Below are positions 7,521 through 15,924 of a stretch of 38,357 nt of DNA, piece after piece (positions within the stretch are counted from its first letter, which is position 1; each line of letters begins with the position of its first letter). A program made the position numbers and the translations under genes. Origin of the DNA: an uncultured Bacteroidales bacterium (GTDB lineage: Bacteria; Bacteroidota; Bacteroidia; Bacteroidales; UBA4417); contig CAIRHD010000620.1 of assembly GCA_903878265.1 (NCBI GenBank), positions 1 through 38,357 on the forward strand. The letters are read 5' to 3'. The notes under the pieces are model-generated. The model saw only the letters and a program-made list of their open reading frames with translations, was not told where the DNA came from and searched no databases.

Positions 7521-9809
7521 TTAATTCCCAGCCTGGTGTGTCAGGTTAGTTAATTCGTATTTTTTATTGTTTGATACAATATCGGCTTCGGGATAAATAT
7601 TCAGTTTGTCAATTTTGGTTACAGGATCCCCGTTGGTGAGGAAAAGGCGGAAATCAGCGCTTTCAACCAGATTCAGGTTATTTATTTTTGCCAATTGGAC
7701 CCCATGCAGGTAAATCACATTCTGCCCTGGGTTTCGTTTCCCTTTGCCGCAATTCGTTATCGTGCAATTCGTTATTTTAACAGCTGGTCCAAAGGTGCTT
7801 TCATCCGTTCCTCCCCGATACACTGTGAGCACTGAATTCTGAACATCCGTGAATTCTGAATTTTCGAGTATTACATATTCGGCACTGTAAATTCCCAGGT
7901 CTTCGTATTCCTTGTTAAGTTCCAGAACATGACCAGTAATATTTGTAAACCGGCAGTTCCTGATCACGATTGAATCGGCCATTGTATTCTTGTATATTTT
8001 CATGAAATCGAAGGCATAATTAACATCAAGGTCTTTTACAGAACAGTTTTCGACGATGAGTTTATAATTACGGTTCATCGAGTATTTGCTGGTGGTAACA
8101 ATGCTGTTGCCAGCCATGTCGGGCGATTTTGCACCGCTGATTTCTAGTCCCGAAAGCTTCAGTGCGCCTTCGTTTTCAATGGAGAACAAGCTGTTTTTCT
8201 CTGTTGTGAGCACAGGTTTTGCGCCAGGGGCAGCTTTAATTGTGACTGCGTTGCGGATAAATATATTTTTAGCATTCGGATATTCCCCAGTTTTGAGAAC
8301 AAATACATCACCAGGTTTCGATTGGTTCACAGCTTCGGCCAGAGTATTTTCGCCCGGTTCTACTGCAATTTCTTTTCCTGTGCCAAACCGTAATTCTACC
8401 GATTTATGCGGATACCAGTTCACCCCGGTATTTTCGGCCGTTGCACCCGGTTTTGTAATTGTACAACCTGCATTGTGCATTCCAGGGCTTTCAACTGCAG
8501 CCAATCCAGTTTGATTGGTGACCAGTTTCATATCAACAACTTGAATTCCCTTATCAACAAGTGGTTTTACCCCGGTATTCAGGTAATTGTTGGTGAATGT
8601 AATTCCGCTGATATCGTCGTAAGCTGTAAAAATCTCTTTTGCGGTTGAATGATAAAAAACGTTGTTTTCAATTTTGGTATCGAAAGGAACGGCTGTGCGT
8701 TCTTTGTCGCTGCCAGCGCAAAGCTGTATATAGTCGCAATCGATAAATGTGTTGTTGCTGAAAACCCCGCCAACAACCTGGTTATAGCGGTTGATTGGTG
8801 AATTAGGCACCCCGTTCATCACAACCAGTGCACCGCGGAAACGATAACCTGTGAGCTTATAGAAATAATTGTTGATCGCTTTGTTGCGCTCGTTAATGAT
8901 CCGGATTCCACCTGTATTATCTTTTCCGTTTCCGAAGAAAAAATTTCCTTCGGCTAAGTTATCATGGCCGTGCCTGTATGAAAGTGTGCCGCTGCATTCC
9001 CAAAAAGTGTTGTTGCGGAAGGTATTTCCGCAGCTTTTATTGGAGATAATCTCCTGTTCCCCGTCGCAATGCTCGAAATAGTTGGCTTCGACCAGGGTTC
9101 CGGAAGTTGTGAGCGAATTTGGACTGGTGCCCAGCCGCATGGTTTCACCTCCGTTTGAAGCCAGATTTTGACGGAATCCAAAATAATTATGATCGATTTG
9201 ATGGTTGTTTTCCTGTCCGGCTTTGTCTTCGAGGCGGACAGCAAGGGTAACACCCTGGCTTCGTTTATCTACGAAATAACAATGATCGACCCTGTTGTTT
9301 TTGCCATAAAGTGAAACCCATAGTTCCGTTTCGAAACGTTCGGGATTATTGAAATTATCGATTACACATTCGGTTAAACGGCAATGATTGCCATAAACAC
9401 CCTCTTTTTCGCGAAATGCGATCACATCACCCGTTGGCGTGTAGCCGTTCCTGAAAACCAGTCCGGAAACTACAAGGTATTCGCCAGAGATCCTCAGGTT
9501 CGATCGTCCTTCGATAAATACTTTCCCTTTTTCTTCAGCAGTAATCTCAATAGGTGCTTTTTCAGTACCTTTTGCATTAAAAAGAAATTCAGCATTTATC
9601 CATATTCCATTGGCAAGGATGATTTTTCCACCTGGCTTTACTGCGTCAAGGGCTTCGTTCAGTTCCTTAACATTGTTTACCTTGATACCGAATACCGGAT
9701 TATATAAAAGCAAACTGAAAAAAGCAAAAGCTACCAGTATATAGTTTCGGGTTAAGTATGATTTTTTTATCTGGTCCATCTTACTAATTTGTAGGAAATT
9801 TTCTGTCAT
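7521..9809 (-). CDS. Two-domain PL6 alginate lyase
   Basis: A 762-residue secreted lyase made of two right-handed parallel beta-helices: an N-terminal catalytic PL6 domain (about 43-460) and a second helix domain (about 470-760), the architecture of AlyGC-type PL6 enzymes. The catalytic pair is visible as K258 (in IISNKSCGN) and R279 (in LSYRHGH), 21 residues apart as in AlyGC (K220/R241); E251 and E253 lie in the expected metal-binding CDGEQE segment. The frame opens at ATG 9809, but the second ATG at 9779 (MDQIKKSY) gives a tidier signal peptide and may be the true start. There is no T9SS tail, so a periplasmic or surface position cannot be decided. It heads the alginate core block and probably acts on poly-M or poly-MG alginate (family knowledge). 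Confidence 0.93.
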   Translation of the reverse strand: MTENFLQISKMDQIKKSYLTRNYILVAFAFFSLLLYNPVFGIKVNNVKELNEALDAVKPGGKIILANGIWINAEFLFNAKGTEKAPIEITAEEKGKVFIEGRSNLRISGEYLVVSGLVFRNGYTPTGDVIAFREKEGVYGNHCRLTECVIDNFNNPERFETELWVSLYGKNNRVDHCYFVDKRSQGVTLAVRLEDKAGQENNHQIDHNYFGFRQNLASNGGETMRLGTSPNSLTTSGTLVEANYFEHCDGEQEIISNKSCGNTFRNNTFWECSGTLSYRHGHDNLAEGNFFFGNGKDNTGGIRIINERNKAINNYFYKLTGYRFRGALVVMNGVPNSPINRYNQVVGGVFSNNTFIDCDYIQLCAGSDKERTAVPFDTKIENNVFYHSTAKEIFTAYDDISGITFTNNYLNTGVKPLVDKGIQVVDMKLVTNQTGLAAVESPGMHNAGCTITKPGATAENTGVNWYPHKSVELRFGTGKEIAVEPGENTLAEAVNQSKPGDVFVLKTGEYPNAKNIFIRNAVTIKAAPGAKPVLTTEKNSLFSIENEGALKLSGLEISGAKSPDMAGNSIVTTSKYSMNRNYKLIVENCSVKDLDVNYAFDFMKIYKNTMADSIVIRNCRFTNITGHVLELNKEYEDLGIYSAEYVILENSEFTDVQNSVLTVYRGGTDESTFGPAVKITNCTITNCGKGKRNPGQNVIYLHGVQLAKINNLNLVESADFRLFLTNGDPVTKIDKLNIYPEADIVSNNKKYELTNLTHQAGN

Positions 9810-9921
9810 GCATGGATCGAAGTATTGCGTTTTTAACCGTTTAGAATTGGATTATAAATGCTGAAAGCATTATAATCGGTTGGGTGTGATGATATAAAGG
9901 AATCAAGAGTAAGGGCTTGCA

Positions 9922-10593
9922 CTATGTTCTGTATTTTTGGATGATGGCCAAAGTCTCTTTTACTTTTTGAGTCAGCACATCATAACTGCCATTTTTTATT
10001 ATGTCCTTCGTAATAAGTTGCGAGCCCATTCCTACACAAATTACCCCTGCTTTGAACCATTTTGAGAGATTATCTTCGGTTGGCTCTACTCCACCTGTTG
10101 GCATGATACTGGTCCAGGGACAAGGGCCTTTAATATTTTCGACGAATTTAGGCCCGCCAACCTGTTCGGCAGGAAAAATTTTAACAACCTCGGCGCCCAA
10201 TTCTTCGGCATAATTAATTTCACTGAGTGATCCGCAACCTGGCGACCAGAAAATTTTGCGTCGGTTACAAACTTTGGCCATATCTTCTTTCAATACCGGT
10301 GAGACCACGAAATTGGTTCCCAGTTGAATATACAAAGAAGTAGTCCCGGCATCAATAACGGAGCCAATTCCCAAAATCATTCCTGGTAATTCCCTGATCG
10401 AATATTTATTAAGTTCAGCAAATATTTCATGGGCGAAATCACCCCTGTTCGTAAATTCAAAAAGCCTTACGCCTCCATCATAACAAGCTTTCAGGACATC
10501 TTTGCAAACTTTGGGATCGGGGTGATAAAACACGGGAACCAAGCCGGTTTCCTTCATTTTTATAGCTACTTGAATTCTGGTAAATTGTGCCAT
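9922..10593 (-). CDS. eda: KDPG aldolase (2-dehydro-3-deoxy-phosphogluconate aldolase)
   Basis: A 223-residue class I aldolase that splits KDPG into pyruvate and glyceraldehyde-3-phosphate, the last step for both uronate branches in this locus. Seen: FEFTNRG with E46 as general acid/base, the Schiff-base lysine K138 in VVKIFPAE, and the phosphate-binding PTGG (165-168). Length and motif spacing are normal for the longer Eda subgroup found in Bacteroidota. It follows the KDG kinase gene by 51 nt, matching the order of reactions. A decayed partial copy lies at 589-1138. Cytoplasmic. Confidence 0.95.
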   Translation of the reverse strand: MAQFTRIQVAIKMKETGLVPVFYHPDPKVCKDVLKACYDGGVRLFEFTNRGDFAHEIFAELNKYSIRELPGMILGIGSVIDAGTTSLYIQLGTNFVVSPVLKEDMAKVCNRRKIFWSPGCGSLSEINYAEELGAEVVKIFPAEQVGGPKFVENIKGPCPWTSIMPTGGVEPTEDNLSKWFKAGVICVGMGSQLITKDIIKNGSYDVLTQKVKETLAIIQKYRT

Positions 10594-10644
10594 TTGTTTG
10601 TTTTTTCTATTAAGTCAACACATTAAATCCTTCTTATTAAAACT

Positions 10645-11679
10645 CTAGCGTGAAACCCTTCCCGATCCATCGCCCTTCATCAGGTTTTCGACTTCAGGGA
10701 CGGTTACAAGATTGAAATCGCCATGAATAGTGTGCTTTAAGCAAGACGCTGCTACAGCAAAATTTAATGCTTTCTGGTCGTCGCCGGCGTATGAAATAAG
10801 GCCATAAATGAGTCCACCCATAAAACTATCGCCTCCGCCAACGCGATCGACAATGTGAGTAATGTTATAATCAGGGGCTTTTAGAAGCTTTTCGCCATTC
10901 CACAAAACACCCGACCAGGTATTGTGATTGGCATTGACAGATCCGCGCAGGGTTACAATTATCTTTTTAGCGCGGGGAAAACGTGTCATCATCTGTACAC
11001 AAACCGATTGGTATGATGCCGCATCAACATGACCGCTTGCAACATTTACACCTTCAGGTTTAATTCCAAAAACCATGTCGGCATCTTCTTCGTTACCCAA
11101 AATAATATCGCAACCTGAAACCAGTTCAGGCATTACATCGGATGCTTTTTTGCCATATTTCCAAAGATTTTTGCGGAAGTTTAAATCGGTAGAAACGGTA
11201 ATGCCCAGGCGGTTGGCTACTTCGATTGCTTCTTTTACGGTGTCGGCGGCACTAAGCGATAATGCAGGTGTTATGCCAGTCCAATGGAACCATTGGGTGT
11301 TTTCGAACACTTTTTCCCAGTTTATCATTCCTGGTTTAATATCCGAGATGGATGAGTTTGCCCGATCGTATATTACCTTGCTAGGCCTTGCTACGGCTCC
11401 GGTTTCGAGGAAATAGATGCCCATACGTTCTCCGCCAAATTCAATATTTTCAGTACTCACACCGTGTTTGTGCAAATCCATTATACAAGCCTGGGCTATA
11501 TCGTTTTGTGGAAGGCGGCTTACAAATTCAGCCTTCAGTCCATAATTTGCAAGAGATACGGCAACATTGGCTTCGCCTCCGCCAAAAGTTGCCTGAAAAC
11601 TTGTAGCCTGCGAAAAGCGCTGGTATTCTGGTGTTGCCAACCGCAACATTATTTCTCCAAATGTTACTATCTTTTTCAT
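10645..11679 (-). CDS. kdgK: 2-keto-3-deoxygluconate kinase (PfkB/ribokinase family)
   Basis: A 344-residue PfkB-family sugar kinase that phosphorylates KDG to KDPG. Seen: an N-terminal FGEIMLRL start typical of KdgK, the FGGGEANVA substrate loop (32-40), and the C-terminal signature around DRVGGGDSFMGG with catalytic base D284 in the anion hole GGGD (281-284). It is directly upstream of eda, and a 115-nt gap separates it from kduD. Together these three genes form the shared lower pathway. The PfkB signature alone would not fix the substrate; the flanking uronate genes do (inference). Cytoplasmic. Confidence 0.93.
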   Translation of the reverse strand: MKKIVTFGEIMLRLATPEYQRFSQATSFQATFGGGEANVAVSLANYGLKAEFVSRLPQNDIAQACIMDLHKHGVSTENIEFGGERMGIYFLETGAVARPSKVIYDRANSSISDIKPGMINWEKVFENTQWFHWTGITPALSLSAADTVKEAIEVANRLGITVSTDLNFRKNLWKYGKKASDVMPELVSGCDIILGNEEDADMVFGIKPEGVNVASGHVDAASYQSVCVQMMTRFPRAKKIIVTLRGSVNANHNTWSGVLWNGEKLLKAPDYNITHIVDRVGGGDSFMGGLIYGLISYAGDDQKALNFAVAASCLKHTIHGDFNLVTVPEVENLMKGDGSGRVSR

Positions 11680-11794
11680 TGATCGATCGAGCTTATTGAA
11701 ACTATTTTAGGGTTAGGGTTCAGTATTCTAATATATTTTTCGGGTTGAGAACAAGCATGATTTGATTTTGCAATGCGATACCAGCCAGCAGCCT

Positions 11795-12601
11795 CTAATA
11801 CTCTTCATTTCCGGCTTTACCCAATGTGGCCAGAATCCCACCATCTACATACAGAATATGACCATTTACAAAATCGGATGCTTTTGATGCCAAAAATACT
11901 ACAGCACCAACCAGGTCATTGGGTTCGCCCCAACGGGCTGCCGGAGTGCGATTGATAATAAAATCGTTGAAAGGATGCCCGTCTTCACGGATAGCAGCCG
12001 TTTGTGCCGTGGCGAAATATCCCGGGCCAATTCCATTTGCCTGGATATTGTATTTTGCCCATTCGGTAGCCTGACTTCTGGTTAGCATTTTTAATCCACC
12101 TTTAGCAGCAGCATAAGCGCTTACAGTGCTGCGTCCTAATTCGCTCATCATAGAACATATATTGATGATTTTGCCTCCTGATTTACGTTCGATCATTCTT
12201 TTAGCTACATATTTGGATACAATAAAAGGTGCAATCAAATCAACTTTTATCACCATTTCGAAATCGGTGACTTCCATATCAATAATGGGTGTCCGCTTAA
12301 TAATACCGGCATTGTTTACAAGAATATCGACGGCGCCCACCTCGGCCTCTATTTTAGCCAGCATTGCAATTACTTGTTTTTCATTGGTTACATCGCAAAC
12401 ATAAGTTGTAACACTAACTCCATTGGCAGAATATTCATTCTTTGCGGTTTCAAGTTTTTCGTCAATTAAGTCGTTTACCACAATTTTTGCACCGGCATTT
12501 GCCAGACCCAAAGCCATGGCCATTCCTAAACCGTGCGTCGCACCGGTAACCAAGGCTACTTTGCCGGTCAAGTCAAAAAGATTTTGTGTCATACCATTCA
12601 T
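11795..12601 (-). CDS. kduD: KduD-type SDR, 2-dehydro-3-deoxy-D-gluconate 5-dehydrogenase
   Basis: A 268-residue SDR of the KduD / gluconate-5-dehydrogenase group. Seen: TGATHGLG cofactor motif (19-26), intact NNAG (96-99), S150, Y163 and K167 (YAAAK). KduD reduces the diketone produced by KduI to KDG. The frame starts at ATG 12601, 1 nt after the DUF4861 stop; an alternative ATG at 12592 (MTQNLFDL) fits family N-termini better and may be the real start. The neighbours DUF4861 and kduI, and kdgK downstream, support KduD over a plain gluconate dehydrogenase. Cytoplasmic, probably NAD-dependent (family knowledge). Confidence 0.87.
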   Translation of the reverse strand: MNGMTQNLFDLTGKVALVTGATHGLGMAMALGLANAGAKIVVNDLIDEKLETAKNEYSANGVSVTTYVCDVTNEKQVIAMLAKIEAEVGAVDILVNNAGIIKRTPIIDMEVTDFEMVIKVDLIAPFIVSKYVAKRMIERKSGGKIINICSMMSELGRSTVSAYAAAKGGLKMLTRSQATEWAKYNIQANGIGPGYFATAQTAAIREDGHPFNDFIINRTPAARWGEPNDLVGAVVFLASKASDFVNGHILYVDGGILATLGKAGNEEY

Positions 12602-12602
12602 T

Positions 12603-13763
12603 TTATGGGTTTATGCTTATTTTCAAAGGGTTCATTAAATTCATAGTAAAATCCTGAAGGTATTTATTCCATTCATTTTCATTTTTAATTTCACCTGCCT
12701 TGTCCCAACATGCTCCCTGATAGTATGTCAGTGGTTTTTCATTTTGGGCTTTTGCAAAAGCAAGGAGGTGATTTTCAACTATGCTCATTCCTGTGTTTTC
12801 GGGCAGAAGGATAGCTACCCCTGTTGTGCCGTCTTTTTTACTTGCAGGTTCCCAGTAGGCCATACATCCTGCTTTTTCGTTCAAAACCATCATTCCTTTT
12901 TCATTGCGCTTTACGATCCCTATTGCTACCGGAATAGTATCAAGTCCGTCAGCATAATATGTTACTTCTATCTGGTTTAGTTGTGAGCCGGCATCCAGTG
13001 TAATACGTTTTACTTCTGATATTTCGTGTCCGTTAAACTGCCATGGGCTATAAGTAAGCTCGAAAACAGTGCGCAGATTGCCGCTTGTTATAACTTTATA
13101 TGTTGCCCAATTATTTGAATAATAGAGTTTTCCATTGGAATAAGGGGCTATACCGCCTGCGCCTAAAGTTGGCCCGACTTTATAACAATCCAGGCCCTCG
13201 CCATGGTCTTTATGGTAATCATTCAATTTGTACCATTTGTCAATAATCATTTCTGGTGTGCGTTTTACCCATACATCAATCCCACTACTAATTTCGCCAG
13301 TTTTTTGTAAAGCCGGGCCGTACATGCGGAAAGCGATTTTATCATTCTCCCAAGCAAAATCATCCATCCTTTCGGGGATAAGCCGCCCATACGTTTGAGT
13401 TTTAAATGTTTCGGGAATCCCTTTAGTTATAGAAATAGAAACAGAAGTTTTTGGCTCGATTGATACCTGAACTAAAAGCATGACAGGTTTTTGATTTTCG
13501 TCCTTAATAACCTGATAAGGCAATTGCTTGCCATTGGCATCATCCATTACAATAAAAGTAGCCTCAAAAACTGAGGCGTTTTTTTTGACCAGGGAAGCCC
13601 AATCCAATTCGATAACCTCATTTTTTCGGTCAATGTTGAGCTTATTATCAATCGTAATGTGAATACCTTCAACCGGATTCAGAGTATCAGCTAACGAAGC
13701 ATTTTGAACAAGGACCGTCAAAAACAGTGTTGAAACAAAAAGTATCACTATGAATTTTTTCAT
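12603..13763 (-). CDS. Secreted DUF4861 family protein
   Basis: A 386-residue protein with a signal peptide (about 1-25) followed by an all-beta domain matching my recollection of DUF4861 (PF16153), which recurs in loci for uronate polysaccharides but has no established reaction that I can name. Visible conserved-looking elements are a W-K-L-N-D-Y-H segment with acidic residues (about 196-212), a glycine-rich GPTLGAGGIAPY stretch and a C-terminal YYQGACWDKAGE motif. It lies between kduI and kduD with a 1-nt gap to the latter, so it is surely co-expressed with the KduI/KduD branch. However, it is exported while those enzymes are cytoplasmic. A role on oligosaccharides in the periplasm, for example as isomerase, esterase or binding protein, is possible but unproven. 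Confidence 0.75.
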   Translation of the reverse strand: MKKFIVILFVSTLFLTVLVQNASLADTLNPVEGIHITIDNKLNIDRKNEVIELDWASLVKKNASVFEATFIVMDDANGKQLPYQVIKDENQKPVMLLVQVSIEPKTSVSISITKGIPETFKTQTYGRLIPERMDDFAWENDKIAFRMYGPALQKTGEISSGIDVWVKRTPEMIIDKWYKLNDYHKDHGEGLDCYKVGPTLGAGGIAPYSNGKLYYSNNWATYKVITSGNLRTVFELTYSPWQFNGHEISEVKRITLDAGSQLNQIEVTYYADGLDTIPVAIGIVKRNEKGMMVLNEKAGCMAYWEPASKKDGTTGVAILLPENTGMSIVENHLLAFAKAQNEKPLTYYQGACWDKAGEIKNENEWNKYLQDFTMNLMNPLKISINP

Positions 13764-13798
13764 ACATGCTTAACTTTTAAAAGCTTAATATGCATAAG

Positions 13799-14641
13799 CT
13801 ATTTTAGATCAGTGGTTTTATGAGCATCCATATCACCATAATCCAGGTTCTCGCCTGCCATTCCCCAGATAAAGGTATAGTTTGAAGTAGCGGCTGCCGA
13901 ATGGATTGACCAATCTGGCGAGATTACAGCTTCTTCGTTACCTAACCAAAGATGGCGCGTTTCATCAATTTCGCCTATAAAATGACAAACAGCCTGATTT
14001 TCTGGAACTTCGAAATAGAAATATACTTCCATCCTGCGATCGTGTACATGTGGTGGCATGGTATTCCAAACACTACCGGGTTTAAGTTCTGTCATTCCCA
14101 ATTGCAACTGGCATGTTGGTAACACGCTTTGCACGATCAACTTGTTGATAATACGGTGATTTGCCATTTCAGATGTACCCAACTCAACAACTTCGGCATC
14201 CGCTTTTCCCACTTTTTTGCAAGGATAAACAGCATGAGCCGTGGTGGAATTCAGATAGAACTTAGCTGGTTTTTCGGATGAAACACTTTCAAATGCAATG
14301 TTTTCATTTCCACGGCCAATGTATAGTGCTTCTTTGTAATCCAAATCGAAAATCTGGGAACCCACGGTAACTTTTCCTTTACCGCCAACATTCACAATCC
14401 CGATTTCGCGGCGCTCGGTAAAATAGTTTGAACGGATAGGGTCGATGGATTCCAGTTTCAGTTTTTCGGAAACAGGGAATATCCCGCCAACAATAAAGCG
14501 ATCGAAATGGCTGTAGACCAAATTTATTTCGTTGGCAACAAAAATATTGCTTGCCAAAAAATGTTCTCTAAGTTTTTGTGTATCATAGTGTTTTACATCA
14601 TTAGGATGAGAACTGTAGCGGATTTGGTAGTTGGTAGTCAT
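13799..14641 (-). CDS. kduI: KduI, 5-keto-4-deoxyuronate isomerase
   Basis: A 280-residue bicupin with the KduI zinc site: H198 and H200 in MPPHVHDRR, E205, and H247 in WSIHSAAAT. Length and the closing WGMAGENLDYGDMD segment fit KduI closely. It converts 5-keto-4-deoxyuronate from GlcA/GalA/IdoA-type lyase products into 3-deoxy-D-glycero-2,5-hexodiulosonate for KduD. It is cytoplasmic. It follows GH88 by only 18 nt of A-rich repeat DNA (minus-strand sense), consistent with one transcript. Its presence beside a DEH reductase implies that two chemically different unsaturated uronates are metabolised here. Confidence 0.93.
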   Translation of the reverse strand: MTTNYQIRYSSHPNDVKHYDTQKLREHFLASNIFVANEINLVYSHFDRFIVGGIFPVSEKLKLESIDPIRSNYFTERREIGIVNVGGKGKVTVGSQIFDLDYKEALYIGRGNENIAFESVSSEKPAKFYLNSTTAHAVYPCKKVGKADAEVVELGTSEMANHRIINKLIVQSVLPTCQLQLGMTELKPGSVWNTMPPHVHDRRMEVYFYFEVPENQAVCHFIGEIDETRHLWLGNEEAVISPDWSIHSAAATSNYTFIWGMAGENLDYGDMDAHKTTDLK

Positions 14642-14644
14642 GTG

Positions 14645-14672
14645 TTTATTTTTTATTTTTTATTTTTTATTT
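14645..14672. repeat. A6T heptanucleotide tandem repeat at the GH88-kduI junction
   Basis: In the minus-strand sense about three copies of AAAAAAT plus a partial unit cover the GH88 stop codon and the leader in front of the kduI ATG at 14641. The stop falls in the first unit, so unit loss or gain would not change the GH88 frame but would alter the spacing and A-richness just upstream of kduI. Confidence 0.8.
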
Positions 14673-15877
14673 CTTTTGGAACGGCTCAGTGCTTCAAGGT
14701 AGTAATAATCAGCATAGGTTAGCGGCACATCCACCTCACTGTTCATTGGCTTCGATCCGGTGCTGTGAATCAGGATAAAACCTTTGTTCTCACCAATTGG
14801 TGAACGATAATTTTTGGTTAAACTTTCAATAATCTGATCCGCTCTGTTGCGATATAAGGAACCATTGTTACTAAAAGTGCTAAGATCTAAGAATGCAGAT
14901 GCGATAATTGCCCCGGCCGATGCATCGCGGGGTTCTTCCGGGATGTTTCCTGCATTAAAATCCCAATAGGGAACCATATCTTTCGGCATATTGGGGCGGT
15001 TTAGGATAAATGAGGCAATATTTTCTGCCTGCTGGAGGTATTTTGGGTCACGCGTTTCACGATAGCACATGGTGTAGCCATACAATGCCCAGGCCTGACC
15101 ACGAGCCCATGCTGATTCGTCACTAAAGCCCTGATGAGTGTTCCTGTGCAGTACTTTGCCAGTTAATGTATCATAATCAATAACGTGATAACTGCTGAAA
15201 TCGGGTCGGAAATGATTCTTCATGGTGGTGTTTGCATGACTTACCGCAATTTTGTAAAACGAAGAATCGCCGGTTAGTTTGGTGGCGGCAAACAGCAATT
15301 CGAGGTTCATCATATTATCAATAATAACCGGGAAGTCCCATTTATCAGTATTGTGATCCCACGACCTGATGCAACCAACAACAGGGTTGAAACGCGTGGC
15401 AAGGGTTTTTGCTGCCTGAATGATGACATCTTTATATTTTGGATCTTTAGTTAAGTTGTACCCAGTTCCGAAACTGCAGTATATTTTGAAACCCATGTCG
15501 TGGGTTTTCCCGTTCAGTTTTTCGCCTTCAATATTCGCAGTAAAAACCCTGGCCTGATCTTCCCACTTCTTCTCACCGGTTAATTCGTATAAAAACCATA
15601 AAACGCCTGGGAAAAAACCACTTGTCCAGTCTTTGGAAGGAACAAGAAGGAGTTCTCCTTCGGGAGATAAAGTGCGTGACGAAACCAGTATTGGTTTATT
15701 CCTGTTTTGAGCATCATTATTCCAGGCAGTCTTACTTTGATCTATTTGATCGAGCATCAGATTTGTTTGCTTTGCGGCATCATCAACTATCCGTTTTAAA
15801 TTCTGTGCATGAGTTTTCAGGCTAAGGCCTGAAATCAGGAGAAGTATGATAATGAATGTAGGAAGGCACTTTTTCAT
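14660..15877 (-). CDS. GH88 unsaturated glucuronyl hydrolase
   Basis: A 405-residue secreted (alpha/alpha)6-barrel enzyme. After a signal peptide (about 1-24) the two acidic residues of GH88 are visible: D127 in THDMGF and D187 in VIIDNMMNLE, 60 residues apart, as expected from D88/D149 of Bacillus UGL. GH88 removes Delta4,5-unsaturated glucuronate from the non-reducing end of lyase products by hydration of the double bond. It feeds KdgF, KduI and KduD. GH88 is not needed for alginate, whose products are handled by PL17, so it marks a second substrate in which unsaturated glucuronate caps another sugar or a uronan. The signal peptide suggests the periplasm. Confidence 0.92.
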   Translation of the reverse strand: MKKCLPTFIIILLLISGLSLKTHAQNLKRIVDDAAKQTNLMLDQIDQSKTAWNNDAQNRNKPILVSSRTLSPEGELLLVPSKDWTSGFFPGVLWFLYELTGEKKWEDQARVFTANIEGEKLNGKTHDMGFKIYCSFGTGYNLTKDPKYKDVIIQAAKTLATRFNPVVGCIRSWDHNTDKWDFPVIIDNMMNLELLFAATKLTGDSSFYKIAVSHANTTMKNHFRPDFSSYHVIDYDTLTGKVLHRNTHQGFSDESAWARGQAWALYGYTMCYRETRDPKYLQQAENIASFILNRPNMPKDMVPYWDFNAGNIPEEPRDASAGAIIASAFLDLSTFSNNGSLYRNRADQIIESLTKNYRSPIGENKGFILIHSTGSKPMNSEVDVPLTYADYYYLEALSRSKRNKK

Positions 15878-15924
15878 AATTCCAGAGTTCCGGATTGTAC
15901 TTTATAATTATGTATCTTTATTAA

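Noticed and set aside
11700..11725. TTAGGGTTAGGGTTC resembling telomeric repeats in the kduD-kdgK spacer
   Set aside because: Only about two units, in an ordinary intergenic spacer of a bacterial operon; most likely chance.
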